A stretch of 64,000 bases of DNA, from assembly GCA_032622095.1 (NCBI GenBank), contig CP136063.1:270685426-270749425 (forward strand). The letters run 5' to 3'. A program made the position numbers and the translations under genes. This DNA is from Siphonodentalium dalli (taxonomy: Eukaryota; Mollusca; Scaphopoda; Gadilida; Siphonodentaliidae). The notes under the pieces were generated by a model. The model worked only from the letters and a program-made list of their open reading frames with translations. It did not search any database and had not been told where the DNA came from. Within the stretch, counting starts at the first letter, position 1. Each line of letters begins with the position of its first letter. Below, piece after piece: positions 12,100 to 24,006 of this stretch.

Positions 12100-12786
12100 T
12101 TTATTTTTTCGCACAGCTAATCAAGAACAACTTATTCGAAGTACAGACAACAAAAGGTAACAACATCCTAATTTACCCCCGACATTGAAAACACTTTGCA
12201 TCTCATGAATAAAGCATCCAAAGAAACCATTCAACTCAACAAAGTAACATTCAGACCAACAAATGGTAAAACGGATACAAACAGAACAGCCAACCTAAAT
12301 GTTCTTATGCGTGGGGTAGATCCAGATATTCTCATAGAAGACATCCACAACAACTTAGGTCCACAATACGTAGCTAAAAGAATTAAATCAGCAAAAAAAT
12401 GGGGATGGGATGCACCAACCAGAAAAATTAAAGTGACATGCACAGACTTACATTAAAACATATCATACAGGGATAACGTTGGGGATCAGCAAATATAACA
12501 ATAAAGTAATAGAGTACAAACAACCAACACAGCCCAGCTAATGTTTTAAATGCCCAGAGTTCTTACACAAGAGCGACAATTGTCCGAGCACCACACAGAC
12601 ATGCACAAAGTGTGCGGGACCCCACTCCTACAAAGATTTCTACCAAATAAAAAAACTATGCACAAACTGCCAGGGAATCACCCGGCCTCTTACCAAGAAT
12701 GCACATACCACAGGACTGCAATTGTCGCAACTGACGGAAAAAAAATGACCTATGCAGCAGTAACAACAAGAAATTCAATTAATTGA
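12100..12786 (+). pseudogene. LINE ORF1 (gag-like) with zinc knuckles, broken
   Basis: An upstream part at 12196-12456 resembles the region preceding zinc knuckles in Jockey/I-type ORF1 proteins (an NVLMRGVDPD box and a conserved KK-GW stretch). After a frameshift, one frame from about 12543 reads a perfect CX2CX4HX4C knuckle (CFKCPEFLHKSDNC). A second knuckle is missing its last Cys, and a third CX2CX3HX6C follows after another frameshift near 12680. Such proteins coat the retrotransposon RNA. No RT lies downstream in the right phase, so this is an isolated ORF1 fragment, not part of the LINE ending at 11780. Confidence 0.75.
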
Positions 12787-13370
12787 GGAAAAACACCCAC
12801 TGTTCTGAGTGGTATTGATAAGCTATTGGATGGTCACCAGTAATGACAATATAACTGTCAATTAAACTAAAGAATGAGGATATTTACCCCAGAAGTATAG
12901 TATAATGATAGTAACATAGTATGAATGCGATACCATCCACAAAACAGTGAGCTGAACGTTCGTTTATATAGAGCACGCACATCGTGATCGATAAGCAATT
13001 TGACACCGTGGCGATTTTTTAAGAGAGTGATTCACTGTGTACCATTCAACACCGAAAATTTGAGAGGCGAAGATTAGCAAATGATAAGAACCGTTATGTT
13101 GTAAACAACGTGGTTGCATTTCTAACCAAATTTAGTTAGTTGGGAGTTTTCTCAGTGTTGAGTGTGTTGCTTATTGCATAGTATTTCCGTAATGTTTGTT
13201 TACATAACACACAGTTCTAGTACTAATATCAAAGTAACATAACAATAGCAAGCAATTCATGCGATATTTATGATTGGAATAAGAACGGAATTTGTCTATA
13301 AATTAATAATATGTTTGTTTATGGTAGTTTTAACGGATGTGACTATCAATACCCAATGTCAACACTTACT
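12787..13370. other. No gene recognised
   Basis: AT-rich spacer. A frame at 13270-13458 begins with a hydrophobic stretch, but its C-terminal half is the translated MITE fragment at 13372-13421, so I do not call it a gene. Confidence 0.5.
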
Positions 13371-13371
13371 A

Positions 13372-13421
13372 CCCCGCTGGACAAAACAGGTTTCCATTGG
13401 CACCGCGGTGTATTTGCCGGG
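13372..13421 (-). mobile_element. MITE-CG fragment (one terminus, ~50 bp)
   Basis: CCCCGCTGGACAAAACAGG and the following CACCGCGGTGTATTTGCCG match, in reverse orientation, the right end of the MITE family described at 20775-21162. The inner part is missing. TA precedes the end, as in full copies. Confidence 0.8.
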
Positions 13422-13590
13422 TCTGGATTTGGCCCCGAGTGCATCAAAGTGTTACTGAAATAATCGGTTTCCCCAAATAAAGATCCATATATTCAAAATA
13501 CATGTTTTTGAAGTAGAATTAGGTAGACCATTTTGGACGCCATCATGGAATTGAATTTGTTTGTTTAATTTTCACTCATATTTATTAGTT

Positions 13591-13850
13591 ATTATGTGGA
13601 TGGAGTTATCACTAAACCTCACATCCTTATATTGGTTATGTAGATGGAGTTATAATTAAACTTCACATCCTTATATTGGTTATGTAGATGGAGTTATCAT
13701 TAAACCTCACATCCTTATATTGGTTATGTAGATGGAGTTAGCATTATACCTCACATCTTTATGGTTATGTGGATGGAGTTATCATTAAACCTCACATCCT
13801 TATATTGGTTAGGTTATTCAGATGGAGTTATCGTTAAACCTCACATCAGT
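13591..13850. repeat. 44-bp minisatellite, six copies
   Basis: Units start GT(G/A)GATGGAGTTA and end CCTTATATTGGTTAT. Starts fall at 13596, 13640, 13684, 13728 and 13769, with a sixth, longer-spaced unit near 13818. The fifth unit is 3 bp short. Nothing else is seen between 13422 and 14140 except AT-rich spacer. Confidence 0.92.
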
Positions 13851-14139
13851 GTGTTGGTGATTTTGGACCTTGACTTGACACCTTTGGTTTTGAACGCAGT
13901 TCACCTCACATCTGTGAGTGCACCTAATACACAAATTTCATATGTAGGCGTGTTTTCACCAGTTTTTCTCGGATAAGGCAAATTTGCAGCATGTTTACAT
14001 TTCGAAATGATGTCATTTTTGTATCGTCTGCAGCGAAACTCGACATGTTGAAGCACAAGTTACAAGACAATGTATGATTTCGGCATTGTTGAACAGAAGA
14101 CACATACAGAATACAAATTAGTATCAAATAGAAACGATA

Positions 14140-15370
14140 TAAATTTGTTGAGCGATAACGACCAATGTTGACATATTATGCATCTCAACGCTGTGTTGCA
14201 ACAAGGCTACTAGTATCAAATGGGGGGGTCTGAATCTTAGTTATCTCTATATAGTGCCAGAATAGTCATCTATGGACTTCTATAGTGGTACAATGCAAAT
14301 TAGAATCGAATGATAAAAATATGTATGTAATAGAACTATACCAATAAAAAAAATTGGGCCAGGATTAAATGTTGGGTTGGTTATAAGGAGAAAAGGTATG
14401 AGAAATTTATTATTTCTGCATTGTTGAAATAGAAACAATATAAATTTGCAGAGCGCTAACGACCAATGTTGACATATTATGCATCTCAACTCTACTGTTG
14501 CAACAAGGCTATTAGTATAAAATGGGGGGTCAGATTTTTGTTATCTCTATATAGTACCAGAATAGTCATTTATGGACGTATATAGTGGTACAATGCAAAT
14601 TAGAAACAAATGATAAAAATATGTATGTAACACAACTATACCGATGAAAAGAAAAAAAATAGTTTGGGCCAGGATTAAATGTTGGGTTGGTTATATGGAG
14701 AAGAAGGGGTTCACATCGTTGAATTGACATAAATTTGTAGAGCGATAGCGACCAATGTTGCCATGTAATGCATCGCGACTGTACTGTAGCGGCAACAATA
14801 TAAAAATATAGAAATTATCTCTATCTCTATATATGGCATACGATAGAAAGGAATAGCAATTGATATACGTATACGGTAAAGTAATAGTATAGGCATACAT
14901 ATGATAAAACTATACTGATGTAAAAAACATAAATTGGGCCGGGATTAGAGGTTGGGTGGGTCATATGTGGATACGGGGTTCATACCGATGGACCGATATA
15001 TATTAGTAGAGCAATGAAGGCCAATGTTGACACAAAATTCAAAGCGACTCTACTTCGCGAAAAAGCTATAAAATGGGGGGGGGTGTCTGAAATTATCTCC
15101 ATTTCTATGGATGGTGCCATAATTGTATTGTAAGGAATAGCAAATGATGTAAGTATATAGTGATATACCATAGAAATTAGTATCACATGAAAACATATAC
15201 ACATAATGGCAAATGCTACTACACTGATGAATGATGAAAATTAAATTGGGGGTGGGTCAGGATATATGGGGGAAATATAGGTTGATAACGAAAGCCTGAA
15301 AAAAATTGTCGAGTGATAATGACCAATGTTGACTTATAAAGTAACGCGACTATACTGTAACACAATTTGT
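14140..15370. repeat. ~290-bp tandem array, five units
   Basis: Each unit begins with a GAGCGATAACGACCAATGTTG-like box at 14150, 14451, 14740, 15009 and 15311 (spacings 301, 289, 269, 302). It then carries an AAATGGGGGG box, TCTCTATATAG, and ATTGGGCCAGGATTA(A/G)A. Similarity falls toward the fifth unit. Small minus-strand frames here repeat with the array and are not genes. Confidence 0.9.
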
Positions 15371-15589
15371 CAAAAAGGCGAAAGTTTAATAAATATTACG
15401 AGATATGCATGTCATGTATCAAAAGTTACTAAAAACTGTACTTTATCACGATTATACATGTTGTGTTAGGCTGTGGGCAAAGGTGAAAACTAGAAGTCCA
15501 AAAGCAAAAGATATCAGGTAGAACTGGTCAAATATGGACCCTAGTGCCCAATATGGAGCAGCTCAGAAAACACTCGCAGAGCCCTAAAA

Positions 15590-16000
15590 TATATTAACAA
15601 AGGATTTCCCATTAAAATCAATTTATGTCGATAAAGCACTTATTTTTCAAAATTGTAAGCTGAGACTTCGTATGCATATCTAGAATACTTATATAATCTA
15701 AATTTAAATAATTTTAACAAGTAGTAGAATTTTAGACTTGAGAAATACATTTTTATTAAACATCGATTTTCAACAAAAGTTAGGTCTAACTAAACAATTG
15801 TTGATAAAACGACTAATATCCAATATTTGAATGCATGTATAATATACTTATGCGATCTTAAAATAACTGGATTGTGAAATAAATAAGCTTTCAAACTCGA
15901 GAAATTGATTTTTTTAAACATGAAAAAAAACCGGAAAAATAGACCAAAAAAATTTAACATAGGATTTTCCATTAAAATTAATTTATGTCGATAAAACTCT
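15590..16000. repeat. Direct repeat, ~361-bp offset
   Basis: GGATTTCCCATTAAAATC followed by AATTTATGTCGATAAA near 15600 recurs near 15962 with two changes. A second, weaker pair (ATACTTATATAATCT / ATACTTATGCGATCT) lies between them at 15686 and 15845. No gene seen. Confidence 0.65.
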
Positions 16001-16061
16001 TACGTGTCATGTGTTAATTTTCCAAAATAACGTACACTCTTCCTGAATTTCGTCTCATATA

Positions 16062-16138
16062 GAATATATAGAAAAAATGATATGCCATCATCATTCACAC
16101 GCGCTTTAGGTATAAACACCCACCAGGTGTTTGCTATA
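16062..16138 (+). repeat. SINE-like core, copy 1
   Basis: Carries TTCACACGC, TTTAGGTATAAACACCCAC and TTGCTATAA in the same order and spacing as 28553-28632 and, reversed, 62290-62370. Homology stops just after GCTAT in all three copies, marking a shared end. This copy is the most diverged. Confidence 0.6.
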
Positions 16139-17020
16139 ATACGGGATTCGAATAAAAGACATATGCAATATTTTAATGACTTCAACTTATGGTGTGTTAT
16201 GGAGAAGCGTCTGTCCTTGACCCAGCTAAAGAAATGCGATATAGTTCGAATCAATCACGCCGATATATTATCGGTTACGAAGGACAACAATGTTTTTCCG
16301 AATTGTTCAATTCCTCTATAAAATGATATCAATACAACTCGACGAACAACGCCATAATGTAGCTTTCCCCATTGAACGAATATGCGTGAACCTGAATATA
16401 TTTTCTGCTTTGTTAAAAATTATGTGTTCAGTTTCTATTTATTTTCTATTTATTTCGTCAGGTTTTGGTTGGCCTCCTCTGATTACGACAACTGTATCGG
16501 AAATATTATATCGGGCGATATTTCCGGTCCCAACGAGTTTCTACTTAGTCGATAATAAACATAGTACAGTCTGAAATTACATGATTGATTCATAATAACT
16601 TGATGTAAACATAGTAGTCTGGAGCTACACGATTTATTCATTATCATTTGATGTAAACAGGGGAAAGTCTTTTGATACATGCACGGCAATTGCGGGAATC
16701 AACAATATCGCATCGATCGTCTCGATTCTAGTTGGCTATAATGTGAGTGTAAATGCTTAAAATATATACACAATAAATGAATGTCTTGGAACTGGCCATT
16801 GTCAAAGCTTGTAGGACAATGAGTCCACTATCCCTTGTTTTTTGCATAACACATATTTATGTTTGGCAAAACATTTCGCATGTGTAATTTTTGCGCCAAC
16901 GAGTGCTCTCTCGTGCATTCCTATTGATCTAGATAAATATATTTATTTGTACAAATATTAAGATCATGCGCAAATTCAAATGAAACATGATCGCTTTGAT
17001 AACAACTATTCCCTTGTGTT
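16139..17020. other. No gene recognised
   Basis: Small frames at 16082-16321 and 16290-16574 show no motif. A direct repeat of a GATGTAAACATAGTA or GATGTAAACAGGGGA box with a preceding CATAATAACTT/CATTATCATTT lies near 16600 and 16650. Confidence 0.4.
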
Positions 17021-17034
17021 TTCAGATACTAACT

Positions 17035-17208
17035 ATGTTCGTATTACGTCTCATGTTGGCTATAGTTGTTGTGGCTTCGATTGCCCAATTGGTGGTGATT
17101 AGTGAAACTGATTGCTGTAAAGAGAAGGGAGATGAAGACCGGTGTCTATGCGGCCCCCCAGAGTGTGAGGCAATGTTTTGTGATGTAGCACCGTACGTTC
17201 CACTGTGA
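17035..17208 (+). CDS. Small secreted cysteine-rich peptide, single exon or first coding exon
   Basis: A 57-residue frame starts at ATG 17035, nine bases after a strong acceptor (pyrimidine run, then TTTTCAG ending 17025), which would place a 5' UTR intron directly upstream. Residues 1-23 form a typical signal peptide: short basic start, hydrophobic LMLAIVVVASIAQLVVI core, small residue before the likely cut. The remaining ~34 residues are acidic and hold six cysteines in the spacing CC-x8-C-x1-C-x4-C-x4-C. The stop TGA overlaps a consensus donor (GTGAGT at 17205), so the peptide either ends here or is spliced to a further exon. I do not recognise the family. An upstream in-frame ATG at 16987 lies on the intron side of the acceptor and is less likely. 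Confidence 0.45.
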   Translation: MFVLRLMLAIVVVASIAQLVVISETDCCKEKGDEDRCLCGPPECEAMFCDVAPYVPL

Positions 17209-17556
17209 GTATAAATAGCATATAATGGTGTATACGTCAACCTATTTTGTGGCGGAACCAGAGCTGTTATAACCACGAAATATAAGGACTATGCAGATAT
17301 TAATTTACAAAGTAGCTAAATATTTGCATGCAATGTGTGGTGTAGTTTTGTAAGATTGGTTAATAGACTGACAAACGACATTCTGCACATCAAACAGGAC
17401 AAATTTCACTGCACGATATATTAACTTGTTTTGAATCAGTGGTAACCTGAATTGGTAATTGTATAAAAACTAATATGATCGTACGTGACACGTAATGGAG
17501 CAACCACCAAGTTGATCATTAAGTTCAATGTTACAATAATTATAGGATGTTCCGTA
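17209..17556. other. No gene recognised
   Basis: Spacer after the peptide exon. I looked for a continuing cysteine-rich exon bounded by AG and GT and found none that I could defend. Confidence 0.4.
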
Positions 17557-18059
17557 CAGGGTACTTCATGTGCTACACCACTCGGAGAAATGTCTGTGTC
17601 GTCACACAAATACCATGCTAGAACTTGGATTGATATATTCGTAATCGTATATAGTCACCAATAGCCGGATTACCACCGTAGTAACGGACATTGCCCATAT
17701 AGTGAACTATTCAAACCCAGCATTAATGTTCGAACATAAGATAATAATAGCTGAGAACCTGGTGTGAATTGAACTGTGGTGGGGCCTCAAGCATATCTAC
17801 CCCTGCACGTCAGAACAAAATTATGCCATGAAATGGCATAATTAGCTTGAGGATGGAAGTGAACCATCATCCCACAGCGAAATCAACCAGCCCTGTTGGG
17901 TTTGAATAGTTCGCTAGATGGGCAATGTCAGGTACTACGGTAGTAACCCAGCTATTGGTGACTATATACGATTACGAATATATAAATTCAAGTTATAACA
18001 TGGTATTTTAGTGTGATGACAGACATTTATCCGAGTGGTGTAGCACATGTAGTACCCTG
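17557..18059. mobile_element. Foldback MITE, 503 bp, TA target duplication
   Basis: The ends are CAGGGTACT...AGTACCCTG, each flanked by TA (17555-17556 and 18060-18061). The inverted arms run about 165 bp (to about 17722 and from about 17895); they share GTGCTACACCACTCGGA, CGTAATCGTATATAGTCACC and GTTTGAATAG-type words in reverse order. The unpaired centre contains its own small hairpin (ATTATGCCAT-GAA-ATGGCATAAT). No coding capacity. A TA duplication is typical of Tc1/mariner-mobilised elements. Confidence 0.85.
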
Positions 18060-18099
18060 TATGCATATATACATATATATATCACAGCAGAAGTTTCCT

Positions 18100-18540
18100 T
18101 AGAATTAATGGATGGAAATGGAATGCCTTTAATATTTGTATTATTTGAGTCGGACATAGATTACCTTAGCTGCAGGCAATCAATGCAATACATGTAAACT
18201 ATGTAGAAAAAGAAATTATTGAATGAAGTGTAGTGAATATGATGCGTCACTTTAATATTTGAGTCGGACATAGCTTACCTTACCTGAAGGCAATCAATGC
18301 AATAAGTGATGTAGAAACAGAAATTATTGAATGAAGTGTAATGAATATGAAGCGTCATTTTAATGCAATATCGATTGGGTGGAAGAGAAATGTCACTTTA
18401 ATAGTTAACGATGATATACATATAGAATTATAGATTATCCCCATTGAAGACGATCAATGCAATGAACAGTGTAGAAATGGAGAAAATGTTGCCTGAATGA
18501 ATCAATGTGTGAACATAAAGTCTCACTTTAATGAAATATT
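18100..18540. repeat. ~108-bp tandem repeat, three units
   Basis: TTTGAGTCGGACATAG-TTACCTT followed by GGCAATCAATGCAATA and GAAATTATTGAATGAAGTGTA occurs at about 18148 and 18257. A diverged third unit is near 18420 (GACGATCAATGCAATGAAC). Confidence 0.75.
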
Positions 18541-20774
18541 GAGATGATGGAATCAACGATGAATTTGCAATTTCTTTAATGATGAAATTGGTTTACATAT
18601 ACATGTATATGCAGCTGAAAATGTGAATTGACTGAAATGTAATTATCAAAGTGTCAATGGCACTGTAGCTAACGTGGACAGGGAATAATTTCATGTGTTA
18701 CAGTTAATGGAGCGATTAGGAATGTGGAAAGTTGAAAGGCCTAGTTATGCAAAGATTAAAATCAAAGATGGCCACGACAGCCATGTTTTTTGGCAAATGA
18801 CCCAAAAAAGATTCCTTCCTATTTACATGTCATTGTTAACATCCCTCACAAATTTCATGATGATCCGACAAAAGATACGACATGTAGCCCGTGTCAAAGG
18901 ATTTAGTTGTGTAAAGAGTAAAATACAAAATGGCTGGTTTTTTGGTTGAATTTAAAATGAATCTTTTCCCATCTACATGTAATTGTTAACATCCATGACA
19001 AATCTCATGATGATTGGACCAAAGATTCGACTTGTAGCCCTTGACAAAGAATTTAGTCATGCAAAGAGTATAATCCAAGATGGCTGCTGGTGGCCATGTT
19101 TTTGGCCGAACAACCCCAAAATTACTCGTTTCCCATCTACATGTCAATTTTAACATCCATGACAAATGTAATGAAAGTGTCAATGACACTGTAGCTCAAC
19201 TTAGTAGGGGAATGATTTAATGGTTGACAGTAAATGGAGTAATAGGAAAGGTGCTAATTGAAATGTCTAAGTAAGACTAGATGTACATGTCAATATCAAC
19301 ATTCATGACAGGTTTCATAATGATCGGATCAGGGATGTGGTGATTATGGTGTGCCAGAGGATTTATTGATGCAAAGAGTAAATTCTAAAATGGCCAATGG
19401 CAGCCATGTTTTTTTCCGAACTACCCCAAAATGAACTGTTCCCATCTACAGCCTTTACAAATCTCATAATGATCTGATCAAAGGTACGACCTGTAGCCTG
19501 TGCCAATGGATTTAGTCATGCAAAGAGTAAAATCCAAGATGGCTGCTGGCGGCCATGTTTTTCGGCTGAACGACCCCAAAATAACTCGTTTCCCATCTAC
19601 ATGTCATTGTTAACATCCATGACAAATTTCATGAAGTTCCGACCAAAGCTACGACCTGTAGCCCGCACCAAAGGATTTAGTCATGCAAAGAGTAAAATCC
19701 AATATGGCTGCTGGCGGACATGTTTTTTAGACAAATGACCCCAAAAACACTCGTTCCCATCTACATGTTAATATTAACATCCATGATAAATATCATGATG
19801 ATCAGACGAACAGTACGACCTGTAGCCCGTGCCAATGGATTGAATTTTGAAATCCAAGATGGCCGCCAGTGGCCGTGTTTTTTGGTCGTATGACCCCAAA
19901 ATGACTCATTCCCATCTACATGTCAATATCAACATTCATAACAAATTTCATAAAGATCAGACCAAAGGTACGACCTGTAGCCCGCGCCAAAGGATTTAGT
20001 CATGCAAAGAGTAAAATCCAAGATGGCTGCTGGCGGCCATGTTTTTTGACCGAACGACCCCAAAATCACTCGTTCCCATCTACATGTCATTGTTAACATC
20101 CATGACAAATTTCATGAAGTTCTGACCAAAGCCACAACCTGTAGCCCGCGCCAAAGAATTTAGTCATGCAAAGAGTAAAATCCAAGATGGCTGCTGGCGG
20201 CCATGTGTTTTGGCTGTACGACCCCAAAATCACTCGTTCCCATCTACATTTGTACATGTCAATATTAACATCCATGACAAATTTCATGATTATCAGACGA
20301 ACAGTACGACCTGTAGCCCGCGCCATTGGATTGAATTTTGAAATCCAAGATAGCCGCCAGCAGCCATGTTTTTTGGCCAGATGACCCCAAAATGACTCGT
20401 TCCCATCTACATGTCAATATCAACATTCATGACAAATTTAATAAAGATCAGACCTACGACCTGTAGCCTGTGCCAAAGGATTTAGTCATGCAAAGAGTAA
20501 AATCCAAGATGCTCATGATGGCCATGATTTTTTGGCCGAACTACCCAAAATGACTCATTCCCATCAGCCTTTCATTATTAACATCCATGACAAATTTCAT
20601 GATAAACAGACAAACAGTACGACCTGTAGACCGCGCCAATTGATTTAAATTTTGAAATCAAAGATGGCTGCCAGCGGCCATGTGTTTTGGCCAAATGACC
20701 CCAAGATGACTCATTCCCATCTACATGTCAATGTCAACATTAATGACAAATTCCATAATGATCTGACAAAAGTA

Positions 20775-21162
20775 CCCTGCTGGACAAAACAAGTGTCAAC
20801 TTAACTGCGGTGCGGTTAGCGTTGCCACCGCGGCCGAAATGCAACTACATGTACTGGTACACCGCGGCTCCACCGGCTAACTACAGTTGGGCTGCGGTTT
20901 ACTTGCTATTTGGCATGGTGTAGTTGCCGCGGTGTACATGTACTTTCATTAAACTGAAAAAAGAAAATACAAACCAAAAATGTACATGTCATTCGGCCGC
21001 GAGGGTACATGTAGTTGCCGTTCGGACGCAGTGAACTTGCCGTTCGGCCGCAGTGTACTTGCTGTTCGGCCGCAGTGCTCAACTGCAGTTACAAACTGTG
21101 ACACCGCAGCCGAACGGCAAATACACTGCGGTGCCAATGGACACTTGTTTTGTCCAGCGGGG
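20775..21162 (+). mobile_element. MITE-CG copy 1, 388 bp
   Basis: Terminal inverted repeats CCCTGCTGGACAAAACAAGT and, at the other end, ACTTGTTTTGTCCAGCGGGG, flanked by TA on both sides (20773-20774, 21163-21164). Comparison with uninterrupted monomers (AAAGGTACGACCTG) shows TA is the duplicated target. The inside is unusually GC-rich with repeated CCGCGGTGTAC and TTCGGCCGC words and a conserved TTAAACTGAAAAAAG centre. No transposase. Family of origin unknown. Confidence 0.92.
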
Positions 21163-21815
21163 TAAGGACCTGTAGCCTGTGCCAAAGGATTTAGTCATGC
21201 AAAGAGTAAAATCCAAGATGGCTGCTGGCGGCCATGTTTTTTGGCCGAATGACCCCAAAAGGACTCGTTCCCATCTACATGTCATTGTTAAAATCTATGA
21301 CAAATTTCATGAAGATCCGACCAAAGCTACGACCTGTAGCCCGCGCCAAAGGATTTAGTCATGCAAAGAGTAAAATCCAAGATGGCTACTGGTGGCCATG
21401 TTTTTTGGCCTAACAAACCCAAATAACTCGTTCCCATCTACATGTCAATATTAACATCTATGACAAATTTCATGATGATCAGACGAACAGTACAACCTGT
21501 AGACCGCACCAATGGATTTAATTTTGAAATCCAAGATGGCCACCAGCGGCCATGTTTTTTGGCCGTTTATTCCAAAAGAACTTGTTCCCAACTACCGGTA
21601 CATGTCATTGTTAACATCCATGACACATTTCATGAAGATCATACCAAAGGTACGACATGTAGCCCGTGCCAAAGGATTTAGTCATGCAAAGAGTAAAACC
21701 CAAGATGGCTGCTGGCGGCCATGTTTTTTGGCCGAATGACCCCAAAATGACTCATTCCCATCTACATGTCAATGTCAACATTAATTACAAATTCCATAAT
21801 GATCTGACAAAAGTA

Positions 21816-22209
21816 CCCTGCTGGACAAAACAAGTGTCAACTTAACTGCGGTGCGGTTAGCGTTGCCACCGCGGCCGAAATGCAACTACATGTACCGGTA
21901 CACCGCGGCTCCACCGGCTAACTACAGTTGGGCTGCGGTTTACTTGCTATTTGGCATGGTGTACATGTAGTTGCCACGGTGTACATGTACTTTCATTAAA
22001 CTGAAAAAAGAAAATACAAACCAAAAATGTACATGTCATTCGGCCGCGAGGGTACATGTAGTTGCCGTTCGGACGCAGTGAACTTGCCGTTCGGCCGCAG
22101 TGTACTTGCTGTTCGGCCGCAGTGCTCAACTGCAGTTACAAACTGTGACACCGCAGCCGAACGGCAAATACACCGCGGTGCCAATGGACACTTGTTTTGT
22201 CCAGCGGGG
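21816..22209 (+). mobile_element. MITE-CG copy 2, 394 bp
   Basis: Same element as 20775-21162, carried along by the 1047-bp duplication, with a 6-bp insertion near 21970. It is a duplicate, not an independent insertion. Confidence 0.92.
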
Positions 22210-23583
22210 TAAGGACCTGTAGCCTGTGCCAAAGGATTTAGTCATGCAAAGAGTAAAATCCAAGATGGCTGCTGGCGGCCATGTTTTTTGGCCGAATGAC
22301 CCCAAAAGGACTCGTTCCCATCTACATGTCATTGTTAAAATCTATGACAAATTTCATGAAGATCCGACCAAAGCTACAACCTGTAGCCCGCGCCAAAGGA
22401 TTTAGTCATGCAAAGAGTAAAATCCAAGATGGCTACTGGTGGCCATGCTTTTTGGCCTAACAAACCCAAATAACTCGTTCCCATCTACATGTCAATATTA
22501 ACATCTATGACAAATTTCATGATGATCACACGAACAGTACAACCTGTAGACCGCACCAATGGATTTAATTTTTAAATCCAAGATGGCCACCAGCGGCCAT
22601 TTTTTTTGGCCGTTTATTCCAAAAGAACTTGTTCCCAATTACCGGTACATGTCATTGTTAACATCCATGACAAATTTCATGAAGATCAGACCAAAGGTAC
22701 GACATGTAGCCCGTGCCAAAGGATTTAGTCATGCAAAGAGTAAAACCCAAGATGGCTGCTGGCGGCCATGTTTTTTGGCCGAATGACCCCAAAAGGACTC
22801 GTTCCCATCTGCATGTCATTGTTAACACCCATGACAAATTTCATGAAGATCCAACTAAAGCTACAACCTGTAGCCTGCACCAAAGAATTTAGTCATGCAA
22901 AGAGTAAAATCCAAGATGGCTGCTGGCGGCCATGTTTTTTGGTCGAACAACCCCAAAATGACTCGTTCCCATCTACATGACAATATTAACATCCATGACA
23001 AATTTCATGATGATCAGACGAACAGTACGACCTGTAGAACGCGCCAATGGATTTAATTTTGAAATCCAAGATGGCCACCAGCGGCGATGTTTTTTGGCGA
23101 ATGACCCCAAAATGACTCGTTCCCATCTACATGTCAATGTCAACATTTATGACAAATTTCATAAAGATCAGACCAAAGGTACGACCTGTAGCCCGCGCCA
23201 AAGGATTTAGTCATGCAAAGAGTAAAATCCAAGATGGCTGCTGGCCGCCATTTTTTTTGGCCGAATGACACCAAAAGGACTCGTTCCCATCTACATGTCA
23301 TTGTTAACATCCTTGACAAATTTCATGAAGATCCAACCAAAGCTACGATCTGTAGCTCGTGCCAAAGGATTTAGTCATGCAAAGAGTAACATCCAAGATG
23401 GCTGCTGGCGGCCATGTTTTTTTGGCCGAACAACCCAAAAATGACTCGTTCCCATCTACATGTCAATATTAACATCCATGACAAATTTCATGAAGATCAG
23501 ACTAAAGGCACAACCTTGAAATCCAAGATGGCCGCCAAGATGTTTTTCGATCGAAAGACCCCAAAATGATTCGTTCCCATCTA

Positions 23584-23980
23584 CCCTGCTGGGAAAAACA
23601 AGTGTCCACTTAACCACGGTGCGCTTAGCATTGCCACCGCGGCCGAAATGCAACTACACCGCGGCTCCACTGGCTAACTACAGTTGGGCATTGGTTTATT
23701 TGCCATTCGGCCATGGTGTACAAATGTAGTTGCCGCTGTGTACATTCATCAAACTGAAAAAAGACAATACAAACCAGAAATCTAACCACGGTGTACATAC
23801 CATTCGGCCCCGTTGTAGTTGCTTTTTGGCCATGGTGTACATGTTTACTTGTCGTTCGGCCGCGGTGTACATGTACTTGCCGCTCGGCCGCGGCGCTCAA
23901 CTGCAGTTACAAACTCTGACACTGCACCCGAATGGCAAATACACCGTGGTGCCAATGGACACTTGTTTTGTCCAGCAGGG
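23584..23980 (+). mobile_element. MITE-CG copy 3, 397 bp
   Basis: Ends CCCTGCTGGGAAAAACAAG and TTGTTTTGTCCAGCAGGG, TA at 23582-23583 and 23981-23982. It sits at a different place in the 172-bp monomer (after CCCATC) than copies 1 and 2, so it is an independent insertion. Interior words are the same but differ in order and number. Confidence 0.92.
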
Positions 23981-24006
23981 TACATGTCAATGTCAACATT
24001 CATGAC

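Larger units (their letters stand above)
20695..22788. repeat. 1047-bp tandem duplication of array plus MITE
   Basis: 20695-21741 and 21742-22788 are almost identical, including the MITE at the same place in each and shared private variants of that MITE (GTGTCAACTTAACTGCGG). The clearest difference is a 6-bp TACATG gain in the MITE of copy 2. This is much more similar than neighbouring monomers are to one another, so the event is recent and happened after the MITE inserted. Confidence 0.92.

Noticed and set aside
20949-22786. Many ~60-80 codon frames on both strands with near-identical proteins
   Set aside because: They repeat with the 172-bp monomer and the MITE; openness follows from the repeat, not from coding.
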